Shown piece by piece: positions 1-10,600 of a DNA stretch of 64,000 nucleotides. Positions within the stretch are counted from its first letter, which is position 1. Every line of letters starts with the position of its first letter. Under the pieces are notes generated by a model. That model worked only from the letters and a program-made list of their open reading frames with translations. It made no database searches and had not been told where the DNA came from. This DNA is from Collinsella sp. (GTDB lineage Bacteria; Actinomycetota; Coriobacteriia; Coriobacteriales; Coriobacteriaceae), in the NCBI GenBank assembly GCA_019413925.1, contig DXMY01000014.1:1-64000 (forward strand), given 5' to 3'. Made by a program: the position numbers and the translations under genes.

Positions 1-145
1 TTCGGGGGCGGGGCGCGCTTGGCAATCGCATGCTCGTTGCCTTTTGCGCTGGCAGATGCGTCACTTGAGAATTTGTGCCCCGGGATCCGGCTATCTTCCC
101 GTAACATGGTGTTACAGAAGCACCCCTTACGACAAGGAGGCTCAT

Positions 146-1747
146 ATGCGAACGCAAATCCATGACAACCCAATCGACCACGGCCGCGCGTGCTCGCTCT
201 CCCACGGAACATGGCGCCGCGTGGGCGCAAAACTCGCCTGCGCGGGGGCCTGCGTGCTCATGGCCGGCCAGCTGCTGCTGCCGAGCGTGGCGCTCGCCGC
301 CGACTGGGTCAACGTGGGCGGCACGCAGTACGACGCGGGCACCGCTGCCGGCGACGAGGCAGGAACCTGGTCCTGGAACGGCGCCGACGACATGAAGCTC
401 AACGGCTACGACGGCGGCTCCATCGGCGCCAAGGGCAACCTCACCATCGGCGTGACGGGCACCAACACCGTCACGGCCGACGCCGGGCAGAGCGCCATTG
501 CTGTTAAGAACGGTAACCTTGCCATTACCGGCGACGGCACCCTGAATGCGACGGCCCAGAACGATGTAATTACAGCGTCGGGAGACGGCAGGACCGGCGG
601 CGATGTGACCATCAGCGGCGTCAGCGTCAACGCGACGGCTTCGGGTGCAGCGGAAAACGTGGCGGGCATTCGCGCGACGGCCGGCAGCGTGACAATCGAT
701 AAGGGCGCTGATGTCAAAATCGAGGCGAAATCGGCTGAAGGATCTTGGCGTCCAATGGAGATCATCTGCGGTATCCATGCTGATAACATTCCAAACAGAC
801 ACGCTGCCCAGGAAGGCGAGCAGGAAGAGCCGGATTCCGCTTATGAGCACGGCGGCGATGTCGCCGTCGATGGCGCCAGTCTGTCGATTAAGACTGGCGA
901 TGCCTCGTGGGCTTCCATGTGCATCAATACGTTTGGTATCAAGAAGAATACCCTCATGAAAATCGTCAACGGAGCCGATGTCACGCTTTCGGCTGGTAGT
1001 GCGGCTTCGCTCTCGGCGGGTATCAGCGCACGCTCGCAAGACGGTGCGGTGTGGATGCTTGTCGAGAAGTCGAACCTCACGTCTCGAAGCCTGTCTGCCG
1101 CAAGCGGCATCGACGCCGATCGCAATCAAAGTTTTGGAATCATGGCAGAGGCAAATACCAGGTTTGAAACGCCTCGTATCCAGATTTTCAAATCGAAGAT
1201 TGAGGCTTCGGGCGCGACTGCGGGAATCTATGCGATCAACCGCAACGGCGCGAATGCGACCCTGTACCATGCCGCGATGATCGATTTACGAGGGAACGCG
1301 ATGATTACGACTCCGACGGACGGTGCCGTGCGCGATGTGAAGAAGGTTGTCGATACGGGGCAATGGCCTAGTTCCCAGAGCGGGCAGGTCATCGGTGTTG
1401 CCGGTTCGTCTGCGATTTCGGATATCGTCGGTTCTGCCGAGGTCGCCCATGATGTGGCGATTGATTTTGGAGACGGGCAGGAGCCGGACCCAACGCCGGA
1501 CCCCGAGCCGGCTCCGGAGCCCGATCCCATGCCCAATCCCGAGCAGAAGCCTGACCTCAAGCCCGTAGACAAGGACGCAAAGACCACCAAGACCGTTACG
1601 ACCAAGACTGCAGCTGGGGCCAAAAACGCTTCCGGCGCCCTGGCCGCCACGGGCGATAGCGCCGCGACGACGGCGGCAGCCCTCGGCATTGCCGGTGCGT
1701 CCGTCATCGGCGCCGGCTTCGTCGCATCCAAGCGCCGCAACCGCTAG
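146..1747 (+). CDS. LAxTG-anchored secreted repeat protein (putative beta-helix)
   Basis: Predicted secreted, wall-anchored protein of 533 aa; function not recognised. The ATG at 146 follows an AAGGAGG ribosome site 6 bases upstream; an in-frame ATG at 44 lacks one. The signal region is residues 1-51, with a polar stretch (HGTWRRVGAK) before a hydrophobic core ending SVALA. Residues about 90-430 are short repetitive strands rich in G, T, N and V (for example GNLTI, GNLAI, GDVTI), typical of right-handed beta-helix surface domains. A proline/aspartate spacer (about 450-475) leads to LAATGD, a hydrophobic helix and KRRNR. That is a sortase signal with alanine at position 2, the class E-type LAxTG variant. 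The N-terminus is nearly the same as in the next gene. Adhesin or glycan-binding role is inference. Confidence 0.85.
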   Translation: MRTQIHDNPIDHGRACSLSHGTWRRVGAKLACAGACVLMAGQLLLPSVALAADWVNVGGTQYDAGTAAGDEAGTWSWNGADDMKLNGYDGGSIGAKGNLTIGVTGTNTVTADAGQSAIAVKNGNLAITGDGTLNATAQNDVITASGDGRTGGDVTISGVSVNATASGAAENVAGIRATAGSVTIDKGADVKIEAKSAEGSWRPMEIICGIHADNIPNRHAAQEGEQEEPDSAYEHGGDVAVDGASLSIKTGDASWASMCINTFGIKKNTLMKIVNGADVTLSAGSAASLSAGISARSQDGAVWMLVEKSNLTSRSLSAASGIDADRNQSFGIMAEANTRFETPRIQIFKSKIEASGATAGIYAINRNGANATLYHAAMIDLRGNAMITTPTDGAVRDVKKVVDTGQWPSSQSGQVIGVAGSSAISDIVGSAEVAHDVAIDFGDGQEPDPTPDPEPAPEPDPMPNPEQKPDLKPVDKDAKTTKTVTTKTAAGAKNASGALAATGDSAATTAAALGIAGASVIGAGFVASKRRNR

Positions 1748-1770
1748 TGCAAGCTTTCATAGCCATTTTC

Positions 1771-1810
1771 AGCCGCCGCGCGAGCATAAATGCCCTCGCG
1801 GCGGCTCTTT
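1771..1810 (+). terminator. Hairpin terminator after first surface protein
   Basis: AGCCGCCGCGCGAG at 1771 pairs with CTCGCGGCGGCT at 1795, with one bulged base, followed by a short CTTTGTATTT stretch. It lies 24 bp after the stop codon. The T-tract is weak. Confidence 0.6.
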
Positions 1811-1828
1811 GTATTTCCGCAGGTAGAG

Positions 1829-1856
1829 GCCTAGGTTCGCATCTACGAACCTAGGC
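1829..1856. repeat. 11-bp perfect hairpin (TAGGTTCG type)
   Basis: GCCTAGGTTCG (1829-1839) and CGAACCTAGGC (1846-1856) form a perfect stem with a 6-base loop. A related hairpin lies at 4595-4628. Both are preceded by GCAGGTAGA and both sit in the upstream region of the next surface-protein gene. Confidence 0.6.
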
Positions 1857-1895
1857 ATACGGAGTCATTTGACACATCTTGGTGGTACAGGACCA

Positions 1896-1922
1896 CCACA
1901 AAGGGGACAGGCACCTTTGTGG
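1896..1922. repeat. CCACAAAGG hairpin, copy 1
   Basis: CCACAAAGG (1896-1904) and CCTTTGTGG (1914-1922) flank the loop GGACAGGCA. It sits about 30 bases before the ATG at 1953, probably in the 5' leader. Copies in the opposite orientation occur at 4553 and 11601. The GGGACAGGC core resembles REP-like elements known from many bacteria. Confidence 0.65.
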
Positions 1923-1952
1923 CGGTATGCCCCTACGACCAAGGAGGCCGTT

Positions 1953-4352
1953 ATGTGCGGAAGCCACTTTGGAAAGCAAACCCAGCGCGAGCGTACCTGC
2001 TCGCTGGTTCACGGTACCTGGCGTTGTGTGGGTGCCAAAATAGCTTGCGCCGGCGCGTGCGCGCTTATGGTCGGTCAGCTGCTGCTGCCGAGCGTGGCGC
2101 TGGCGACGGAATGCGCCGATCCCGCCGCTGGGACGGATGAGGTTGCCGCAGCTCCGGTGACGCCGACGGTTGCGGGGGATACGGCTGCAACGACCGCACC
2201 AGCTGCTTCGACCGCGCCTGCAACCGATGCTGCTCCGGCGGCGCAAGCCACCGTTGAGCCTCAGCAGACGGCCCCGACTGGCGCCACCGATGAATCCAAC
2301 GATGCGGCACCCGCTGAACAAAATACTTCCAGCGACAACGCCGCCACGCCGGCGAATGACGCCATCATGCCCTGCGGTGTGACCGATGTTGTTGGCGGCA
2401 GCGGCGTTAGGGTCAATATTACGGTGCGGAACAATTACACCGACATCAAGAAAGAAGAAACGATTGAGTATGTGGAGGGGATTGCCCTTGTAGATGGAGA
2501 CCAGTCTGCTCTCGATGGTAGCGCTTTGACTTTTATCGGCCTGGGGGACTTGATCGTCCATGCGGCGTATGACAGTGCGAGCAATAAAACAACGCTTACC
2601 CTGGATATCAGCAAGATTCAGAGACAGAAGGAGGAGCAGAAGTACTTTACGGAGTACAAGGAGAATAAGTCCAAGATGACGACCACCTATGATGGATCCA
2701 AGCTTACGTATACGGGTACAGAGCCCGGGAATATCATCATCGGTGATCCGGACGACGCCTTTAAAGGAGACACCGAGGCGACCGGGAAACCCACTATTAA
2801 CGAGATCCGGGATGACTACTACACCCGCACCCATGTCTACGAGAGGGCGTGCCTTGTTATCCCGGCAGCGGAATCAGAATCGGAATCCATCTCCTTTGCC
2901 AATGTTCAGAATACGAACTTCAATTGGCAGCTGGATACTGGTCCGCAGGCGACGGCAGGTGTCCCTAACTACGATGCAGATAAATACGAAATCGCTTATG
3001 AATGCTGGCAGGAATTTGAAAACAACGAACCCGTTGCTGCCTGGTATTCCGATAACGGCTCACATGGTTCCCTGCCGACTATTACAAAGTTTAAAAGCGG
3101 GAAAGAGTATGTGTATTCTCTTATGCTGAAGCCAAAAGACGGATATTCCTTCAGCGATGAAACCGTTGTTACCGTAAACGGGGAAACCGTAAAGTCGAGT
3201 CTAAGCGGAGAATTCCTGTATGTCCCTGCTATTAAAACAATTACGATGCCTGCTTCGTCGGAAAACGAAGCCCTCCATAACCTGGACGTCAACGACGTGA
3301 AGACCGACTACGCGCCCGGCGAGGCGCCGCGCGCGACCGCGACGATTCCTGCCGCCGATGCCGACAAGTACGAGATTGCCTACGAGTGCTGGGAAGAAAT
3401 GGAGCTCGATATGGAATCCGGGGAGTCGGTACCCGTCGCCTTCTGGTATTCCGATCCCGCGGAGTACAAGCCGGGCATGAAGAAGATTGACCACTTCGAA
3501 GAGGGCAAGTTCTACATGTATTCCGTTGAGCTGAGGCTCAAGGGCGACAATACCGTGGCCGATGACTGCAATATGAACGTCAACGGTCATTGGGCGCACC
3601 ACATCAAGACCGACAACGGCGTCTTCGCGCCAAACGCTGACAATATGCTGTGCGAGCAGCCGATCGACGAATGGCGTGCCATCGACGTTATCGAGGTCAA
3701 CGGCGCCACGACCACCTTCAAGGCAGGCGATAAGCCGGTCTTTACGGCGGGCACTCCGGCGGGTTCCGACTCTATTCTCCAGTGTGAGTTCTGGACGGGC
3801 AGCGACGGCAGCGACGTAAATTCCGTTGAGTTCTGGGACCAGAACATCACCAACCACATCGATGCCTTTAAGCCTGGTGTGACCTATCGTTACGGCCTGT
3901 ACTTTAAGCCGGCGCGCGGTTTCTACTTTACGCCGAACACTAAGCTGATGGTCAATGGCGTGGAGTGCGGATATCAGGCGAGCGAGGCAAGCGAGATCGA
4001 TCCCGACAGCGGTTGGATCTACACGCTATGGTTGAGTACCAATCTGACGTTTACGCCCGAGGCCACGCCGGCCCCCGATCCGCAGCCTACGCCGGATCCC
4101 AAGCCGACGCCGCAGCCTGAGGTGAAGCCTGAGACTAAGCCCGAGGTGAAGCCCGAGACCAAACCCGCGGCCAAGTCGGCCACGACAACCGCCACGACCA
4201 AGACGGTTGAGAAAACCACGCAGGCCAAGAAGGGTGATGCTGTCCTGGCTACCACGGGGGATACCACCGCGATGACGGTCGCCACCCTAGGCATCGCCGG
4301 CGCAACCGTAGCCGCCGCCGGCCTCGCCGCGACCAAGCGCCGCAAGCGCTAG
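1953..4352 (+). CDS. LAxTG-anchored secreted protein with triplicated module
   Basis: Predicted wall-anchored protein of 799 aa; function not recognised. The ATG at 1953 follows AAGGAGG. Residues 1-51 repeat the N-terminal cassette of the preceding protein (CSLVHGTW, then ACAGAC, LLLPSVALA), so the two share a secretion module. An Ala/Thr/Pro-rich linker covers about 55-140. Three related modules of roughly 100 aa follow, encoded at about 2950-3210, 3285-3600 and 3685-3975. The first two carry DADKYEIAYECW, a WYSD motif and a YSL/YSV strand; the third is more diverged (CEFW, EFWDQ). A repeated PKPTPQPEVKPETK-type spacer precedes LATTGD, a hydrophobic helix and KRRKR. Parts of 2400-2800 are more AT-rich than the neighbours. 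Confidence 0.85.
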   Translation: MCGSHFGKQTQRERTCSLVHGTWRCVGAKIACAGACALMVGQLLLPSVALATECADPAAGTDEVAAAPVTPTVAGDTAATTAPAASTAPATDAAPAAQATVEPQQTAPTGATDESNDAAPAEQNTSSDNAATPANDAIMPCGVTDVVGGSGVRVNITVRNNYTDIKKEETIEYVEGIALVDGDQSALDGSALTFIGLGDLIVHAAYDSASNKTTLTLDISKIQRQKEEQKYFTEYKENKSKMTTTYDGSKLTYTGTEPGNIIIGDPDDAFKGDTEATGKPTINEIRDDYYTRTHVYERACLVIPAAESESESISFANVQNTNFNWQLDTGPQATAGVPNYDADKYEIAYECWQEFENNEPVAAWYSDNGSHGSLPTITKFKSGKEYVYSLMLKPKDGYSFSDETVVTVNGETVKSSLSGEFLYVPAIKTITMPASSENEALHNLDVNDVKTDYAPGEAPRATATIPAADADKYEIAYECWEEMELDMESGESVPVAFWYSDPAEYKPGMKKIDHFEEGKFYMYSVELRLKGDNTVADDCNMNVNGHWAHHIKTDNGVFAPNADNMLCEQPIDEWRAIDVIEVNGATTTFKAGDKPVFTAGTPAGSDSILQCEFWTGSDGSDVNSVEFWDQNITNHIDAFKPGVTYRYGLYFKPARGFYFTPNTKLMVNGVECGYQASEASEIDPDSGWIYTLWLSTNLTFTPEATPAPDPQPTPDPKPTPQPEVKPETKPEVKPETKPAAKSATTTATTKTVEKTTQAKKGDAVLATTGDTTAMTVATLGIAGATVAAAGLAATKRRKR

Positions 4353-4389
4353 AGCTGGGTGACGGCTCTCGTTCTCGGCCTCAGCATAA

Positions 4390-4525
4390 TCTCAATCTGT
4401 AACACCAAACTGCCCAAAACGGCTCTAGATGTTACAGATTGAGATAAATCGAATGGCCGCCAATCTAATGTCTCGATCTGTAACACCAGGCGGGGAATTT
4501 GACCTCTAACTGTTACAGATCGAGA
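4390..4525. repeat. Alternating 15-mer palindromic array, 2 units
   Basis: There are two units of exactly 55 bp (4390-4444 and 4471-4525). Each has a 15-base arm TCTC(A/G)ATCTGTAACA, 25 bases, then the reverse-complement arm. Units start 81 bp apart, so arms begin at 4390, 4430, 4471 and 4511. The left flank carries TTCTCGGCCTC at 4372-4382. This array plus the preceding gene's 3' end is nearly the same as at 11310-11482. Confidence 0.9.
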
Positions 4526-4552
4526 CAAACTGGCCGGCCAAGTCCAGAACCA

Positions 4553-4579
4553 CCGCAAAGGCGCCTGTCCCCTTTGTGG
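4553..4579. repeat. CCGCAAAGG/CCTTTGTGG hairpin, copy 2
   Basis: CCGCAAAGG (4553-4561) and CCTTTGTGG (4571-4579) flank CGCCTGTCC, the reverse of copy 1's loop. It lies downstream of the two-unit array. Confidence 0.65.
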
Positions 4580-4594
4580 CGGTTTGCGCAGGTA

Positions 4595-4640
4595 GAACGG
4601 TAGGTTCGTATATATGAACCTACCGTTCGCTTTGTTTTTG
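4595..4640 (+). terminator. 13-bp perfect hairpin with T-rich tail
   Basis: GAACGGTAGGTTC (4595-4607) and GAACCTACCGTTC (4616-4628) form a perfect stem with loop GTATATAT, followed by GCTTTGTTTTTGG. It could terminate readthrough from the upstream gene or act as a leader attenuator for the gene at 4689. It is related to the hairpin at 1829. Confidence 0.5.
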
Positions 4641-4688
4641 GACAACGATTACGCTGGATGACTTTTGGTTTGCAGGAAAGGAACGACC

Positions 4689-7600
4689 ATGAGGTGGACC
4701 ACTGTTCGAGCGCTTTGCCGCCGCCTGACCGTTGCCGCGGTGACCCTCACCATGGTGACGGGTTCGTTGCCCGCGGGCGCGTTTGCCGAGACCCTCACCA
4801 CCGACGGCACTTTTGTGCAGACGGATAACGGCCAAGCAGCCGACGCCGCTCTCGCCGATTCGGCTGACGCCCAAACGTCAGACCCTGCTTCCGCCGACCC
4901 CGCGCCCGATGCCGGCGCTGCCGACCCCACAGCGCTCGAGGCCGGTGACACCCCTACGCCCCCGGCCTCCGAGATTGCATCGGCGGCGGGCCTGACGGGC
5001 GCTGGGCAGACCGAGAGCACACCTGCGGGTACGCTCGCCACCGATCTTGTCGAGGGCAAGGAACTCGCCGAGCAGCAGAAGCAAGAGGAGGCTTCCGGTG
5101 CCGAGGCAACCTGGAACGAGGAACTTGAACTCTGGGCAACCTCGAAGGGCGCCACGGGCGTAAAGGACGAATACGACGATGGCTACGTGGCCGGCGAGCA
5201 GACCCCCGCGCAGTACTACTTCTCGATTGATAGCCTCGCCAACGAAATTTCTATCGAGTATGGCGACGCGGGCATTACCACGTTGGAGGTGCCCTCGACC
5301 ATCGACGACAAAAATGTCGTAAGCCTTACGGGTATGGGAAGCGCTGCGCTCACATCGATCACCTTCGCCCCTAATTCGCATGTCCGCTCGGTTGGAGGCT
5401 TGGGCGGCAGCAGCATCAAAGAGATCGCACTGCCCGATTCGGTCGAGGAGCTCAAGAGCTATGCATTCTACAAAAGCAAGACGCTCCAAACGGTAACCTG
5501 GCCCAACAACGCGGCCTTTACCACGATTCCCGAGCAGGCCTTTAAGGAATGTGAACAACTTGACGACAAGGTGGTGGCAACGCTGCCGCCTTCGGTCAAA
5601 ACTATCGACTATCTTGCATTCGCCTATTGCGGCGTGCCACAGTTCTATGTCTCGGACACAACAGTGCTCACCTTTACGCAGATCAATGTGCCGGGCACGG
5701 TGGAGCGGATCGGGCACTATGCATTTGACGGGTGCTCACATGTGTCGTCGGTGACGATCGGCGATGGAGTCAAATCTATCGGGGCGCTCGCATTCGCCTC
5801 TCTTGATCCTGCGATTGCCGGCAAAGAGATTGTGCTACCCAAAAGCGTGGAAATGATAGAGTGGGGAGCTTTTGAGAACACGAGATACGGAAACGAGACG
5901 AACCATAATGCCGTTGCCCTGCGCGTGATGAACCCCGATCTTCAGTTTGGTGAGGCGGGCTATCCGGGCGACTATAATGAGCGCGTGACAATCGATGGCG
6001 TAACGTATGCGATTCCCTTTAGTGAAGGCCAGACCATCTATGCCTATGCGACCGATTCGGCTGGCAACCCCTCGATGGTCAAAAAGCTTGCCGATGCCGT
6101 GGCCGATCGCAAGGACTCCGTCGATTCCTCGAAGCCTGCCTACACGTTTGAGTGGATGGGCGAGGCGGCCCAGGTGACGGGCAAACTTCCCCAGAGCGCG
6201 ACAGCTACACTCGTGCAGGCGGGGCAGTCCACGCTGCTGGCGGTTGGCGATGACGGCAGCTTTACAGCGGACGCTCTCTCCAAGATAGCAGCCACCCTGC
6301 GCATTTCGCTCAGCGGTTACTATGACATGGTGCTGGCGCGCCCGGGCGACCAGATGACGGGCACATGGAATATCGGAGAGATTAAGGCGGAGGACTTTAC
6401 CAAGATTCCGGCCTCGCGCGCGATTGAACTCAATGTGGCCTATCTCGAACCGGTCGCAGGCCAGGATAAGACCGAACGCATTGAGCTCGATAGTCTCGAT
6501 AACATCGATCTGACGGTGAAGAGCGGCGGCAAGACGCTCAAACCTGCCAAGGGCGACAAGGAAAACGACTACCGTATCCAGGGTACAGCGCTCGTAGTGT
6601 CGCAGGCCATTGCCGGAGCGGACCAGGATCTGGAGATAACGCTCGTGCCCAAAGACAGCCTCAAGCTGGGTGGGGCGACGGCGACGGTGAAGCCCTCGGC
6701 CGGTAAGGTCGATATCGACTTGAAGCCTTGGGGCACGGCGACGGTCACGACCAAGGGCGACTACCAGGGAGCCAACCGCGTGCTGGTGTTCCGTACGTCC
6801 GACGGCAAGCTAGTTGCCGACGGTGTCACCTATCTGATGGGTTACGAAGACGATGGCACCACGCCTATCATGAAGGCCGAGACGCCGCGCCTTAAGGCCG
6901 GTTCGTACACCATCGTCGCCTTTAACAAGACGAGCTACGACATCCAAGCGACGAGCTATTCCACGTTTAGCCGCCTAGGGCTGACCGTGGGGAAGCATAT
7001 CGCGCAAAAGCAGGTGAAGATTGAGGACGGCAAACAGCTCGACGTGACGCTCGACGTCCCCACGTTTGACGTGGAGACGTATCGTGCCGAGCGCGGGCTG
7101 ACGGCGGGCTCGGTTATCGCTGATTCGTCCGCGGTCGTTGGCGTGGAGACCGAGCTGCGCATTCATTACGAGCTCAAGGACAGCCAGGCTGCCAAGATTG
7201 AGATTCCGCTGGCCAAGGATGCCGTCGAGGATGTGTCCGCAGGCGCTCGCGACCCCGGTGATAGCTCCCGTACATGGTGGACTGACGCGACGTGGGAGGG
7301 CGACAACCTCGTTCTCGATATGAAAGAGGGCATGGGCGCCGATGTGTTTGTGCGCTTTAAGCCTAAGGCCGCGGGCATCTATGCCATCTCGCCGCTTATT
7401 ACGCTGGGCGAGGTGACGTTGCCGCTGGGGAGCACCACACTCGAGGTTAGCGGATCGCGCATCGAGGTCGACAACACCGACGTTCACAGCCTGCTGGGCA
7501 ATGTGGCCTACGTTTATGCGGCGCCGGGCAAAAGCGTGCAGCTTACCGTGGGCGCGGGCGCCTCGGCTGCAAAGTACACCGGCAAGACCAATAAACTCGG

Positions 7601-10600
7601 CCGTGCCAAGATTGAATACGACCTGCCGCAGGATACGCTTGCCGCCGAGCGCGTGACGCTCGAGGCGCGCGTGGGCTCGACCGACGTCGCCGCCGCTGCC
7701 GCAGAGGTGACGGCTCGCAATTATGTGCGCTATGTTCCGGGCGCTTCGGTCTGGAACTTTGATGTGACGTATCGTGGCGGTACGCAAAACCTGGTCAAGG
7801 ACGGCAAGGACACCGGCAAGAGTCTGTGGACCTTCCATCATCTGCCGCAAAAGAAGAACGCCTACTGGACGTTCGATATCACACTCGAGGTGGGAAACGA
7901 AGAGGCCGCCGACACGCTCGACCTGTATGTGGACTGCGTGGATGGCAAGACGGTGACGATTCCTCTGACTCAAAAGTCGCGCGAGGGCACCCATGTGCGC
8001 TATGTGGCGGAGTATGTGGACGAGGGTTACCTTAAGCTGCTCGACGAGTTTAACAAGGCGAATGATTCAACCTATGTGAACTGCGGCAACTTTGAGCAGA
8101 TCTTTATGCCGCAGACCTACCGCATCTCCAATGCTCAGCTTATGACCATGCTGAGTTTTGACGCCAACGCTTCGGCCAAAAAGCATTCCGCCGCGGCCGA
8201 GGAGCGCCAGCAGGAGTTCTCGAATGCCGTGCAGCAGTGGCACGAGTATATGATGGATAACTCGTTTAATGATGTCGACGAGGCCTTTAACGACGCGATT
8301 GATCAGATGGTTGCCGATGCATTTGCCGAGGAGGACAAGGACGGTAAAGAGGGCGAGGCCCAGGGTGGTGCTGCTCGCAAGGCCCGCCGTGCCCCTGTCG
8401 CCAGCGACGGCGAGGGTGATGATGCTGGCAACGACGAGGCTGCGCAGTTTGCGGCCGAGCTCAAGGCCGCGGTCGGCGGGTCGGCGGCGCTGCTGACCCA
8501 GCAGGGCGACAGCTATGGCGTCAATGTGGACAAGATGATCTTTGAGGATGCTTATGGTACCAGCGAGGATTGGTATCAGGAACTCGCGGCGGCCCAGGGC
8601 GCGAACGCTGCGGACGCGGCCGCCATCAAGGAGCTCGTCGACCATGCATCGCGAGCGGAGTTTATTGCCCAGCAGGCCGAGGATCTGGTGGGCCAGTCGA
8701 TGGGTATCGGCCAGCTCAACCAATACGGAAGCTGGAATGATGCAACCGCTGCGGCGCTCAACAAGTGTGCGGGCATTAAGGCCAGCGAGTACAACGGCCA
8801 GTCGACGAGCGGGTTTAACGATTTGGGCCAGGCGCTCGGCAGCTCGCTGAGCTACAAGGCGGCTGACGACGATACCGTCAAGGGCTTTAAGGTCGCCGCG
8901 CCCGATGGCGAGCAGACAGCCTATATAGAGTCGGAGTTTATCGAGAACTCCAATAACAACAAGAACCAGGCGCTTCTGTTTAACTCGATCGCCATGCAGT
9001 GCGACATTCTGGACAACCTGTACGACAACTGGAATGTGGTCCATAGCCTCAATAACTCTACGATTCGCGGCTGGCTTATGGCTTGGAAGCGCAACGGCGA
9101 CGTGAGCGCCCACATGAAGCTCATCCGCACGATCCGTTCGCTCAAGAGCTATAAGATCGAGTGCGAGATGTTCGGACAGGTCTTTAAGACCGATGCGTGG
9201 AAGGCGGCCGGCCAGGCGTTTCCCGCGGCGACCCAGGGCATCGGCATCTTTACCGGCATTTACGGCGTGAACGATGCCAGCAAGAACTGGGAGAACGTGA
9301 ACGTCCGCATGCAGAAGGTGAAGGGCGAGCGCGAGGGCTATGAGCTTCAGCATACGCGCTTGCTTGCCAAGCCCGAGAAGACCGAGGACGACTGGAAGTG
9401 CATTTACGCGCTGCGCGACGCCATGGAGAAGGCGCGTGCGTTTGAGGATCTGCTGTATCGCCAGCTCTGCCACGACAGCACCGATGTGGCAGTGGGCTCC
9501 ATTATGACAATCGCCGGCGTACTGACGGCCGGTTCGGCGGGTACCGTGGTGGGTGCTGCCTATGACGCGGCTTCGACCAGCGTGGGTTCGGAGCGCGCGA
9601 TTAAGCTGACCAATGCCGAATGCGCCTACGATGTTGCTTGCGAGCAGGTGGAGCGCGCGTGCCAGAATCGTATTACGGTCAACTGGGGCGAGCTGACCGA
9701 TGCCGAGGTCTATAACGCCAACAAGGACGGCTTGATCTCGGACGAGAAGATGCAGTCGATCTTCGAGGCGCGTTATCGCAATGTGGCTGCCAAGGCTGCA
9801 CCCGACCCTGCGGGCGTGGTGTACGAGGGCCTGCTGTCCAATACGGTTGAAGGCGCGACGGTTGAGCTGTGGAGCGCCGACGATGCGGCCGGTACCAATG
9901 CCGTGCGTTGGGATGCCGAGGAGTATGAGCAGGACAATCCGCTTGCGACGGGTGCGGACGGTGCTTACAACTGGAATACGCCGACCGGCTGGTATCAGGT
10001 GCGCGTGACCAAGGACGGGTATGAGGAGGCGCGTTCGGCTTGGCTGCGCGTGCCGCCGATTCAGACTGAGGTGAACATTGGCTTGGTGTCGACGGCGGCG
10101 CCCGAGGTGGCTTCGGCCCATGCCTATACCGATTGCGTCGAGGTTGAGTTTACGCAGTATATGGATGCGAGCGACGATGCCCTGGCCGCATTGTGCGCGC
10201 AGGGCTTGGGCGACGTGACGTATACGTGGCTCGACAGGCAGGACGATCCCAATGGCAAGCCGCTGTCGCGCGTGCTGCGTATTCGCTACGCCGATGCGTG
10301 TGAGGCGGGCTCGACGGCGGCGTTTAAACTCGACGGTGCTCGCAACTACGCCGGCACGGCCATGGCGCGCTGGGCAAGTGGCGAGCTTGTCGTGGGCGTT
10401 CGTGCCGACAAGCTCAAGCTCAACGTGGAGCAGGCCGTGACCATGCTTGAGGGCAGTGACTTTGAGCTGGTGGCGCACGTGACCGATAAGGCGGGCAAGC
10501 CGTTTGCGGGCGCAAAGGTTAGTGTTGGGCTGGAGTCCTCGGCTATCTGCTCTGTCGATGCCACCCAGGCCGTGACGGGCGAGGACGGCGCGGCGACGTT

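Noticed and set aside
92..119. Further copy of the 15-mer palindrome at the window start
   Set aside because: GTAACATGGTGTTAC (111-118 region begins near 110) shares only the TAACA/TGTTA core with a 3-base gap; the outer arm bases and 25-base loop are missing.
4390..4525. Rho-independent terminators
   Set aside because: The hairpins lack T-tracts and occur in regular multiples, including one array far from any gene end.
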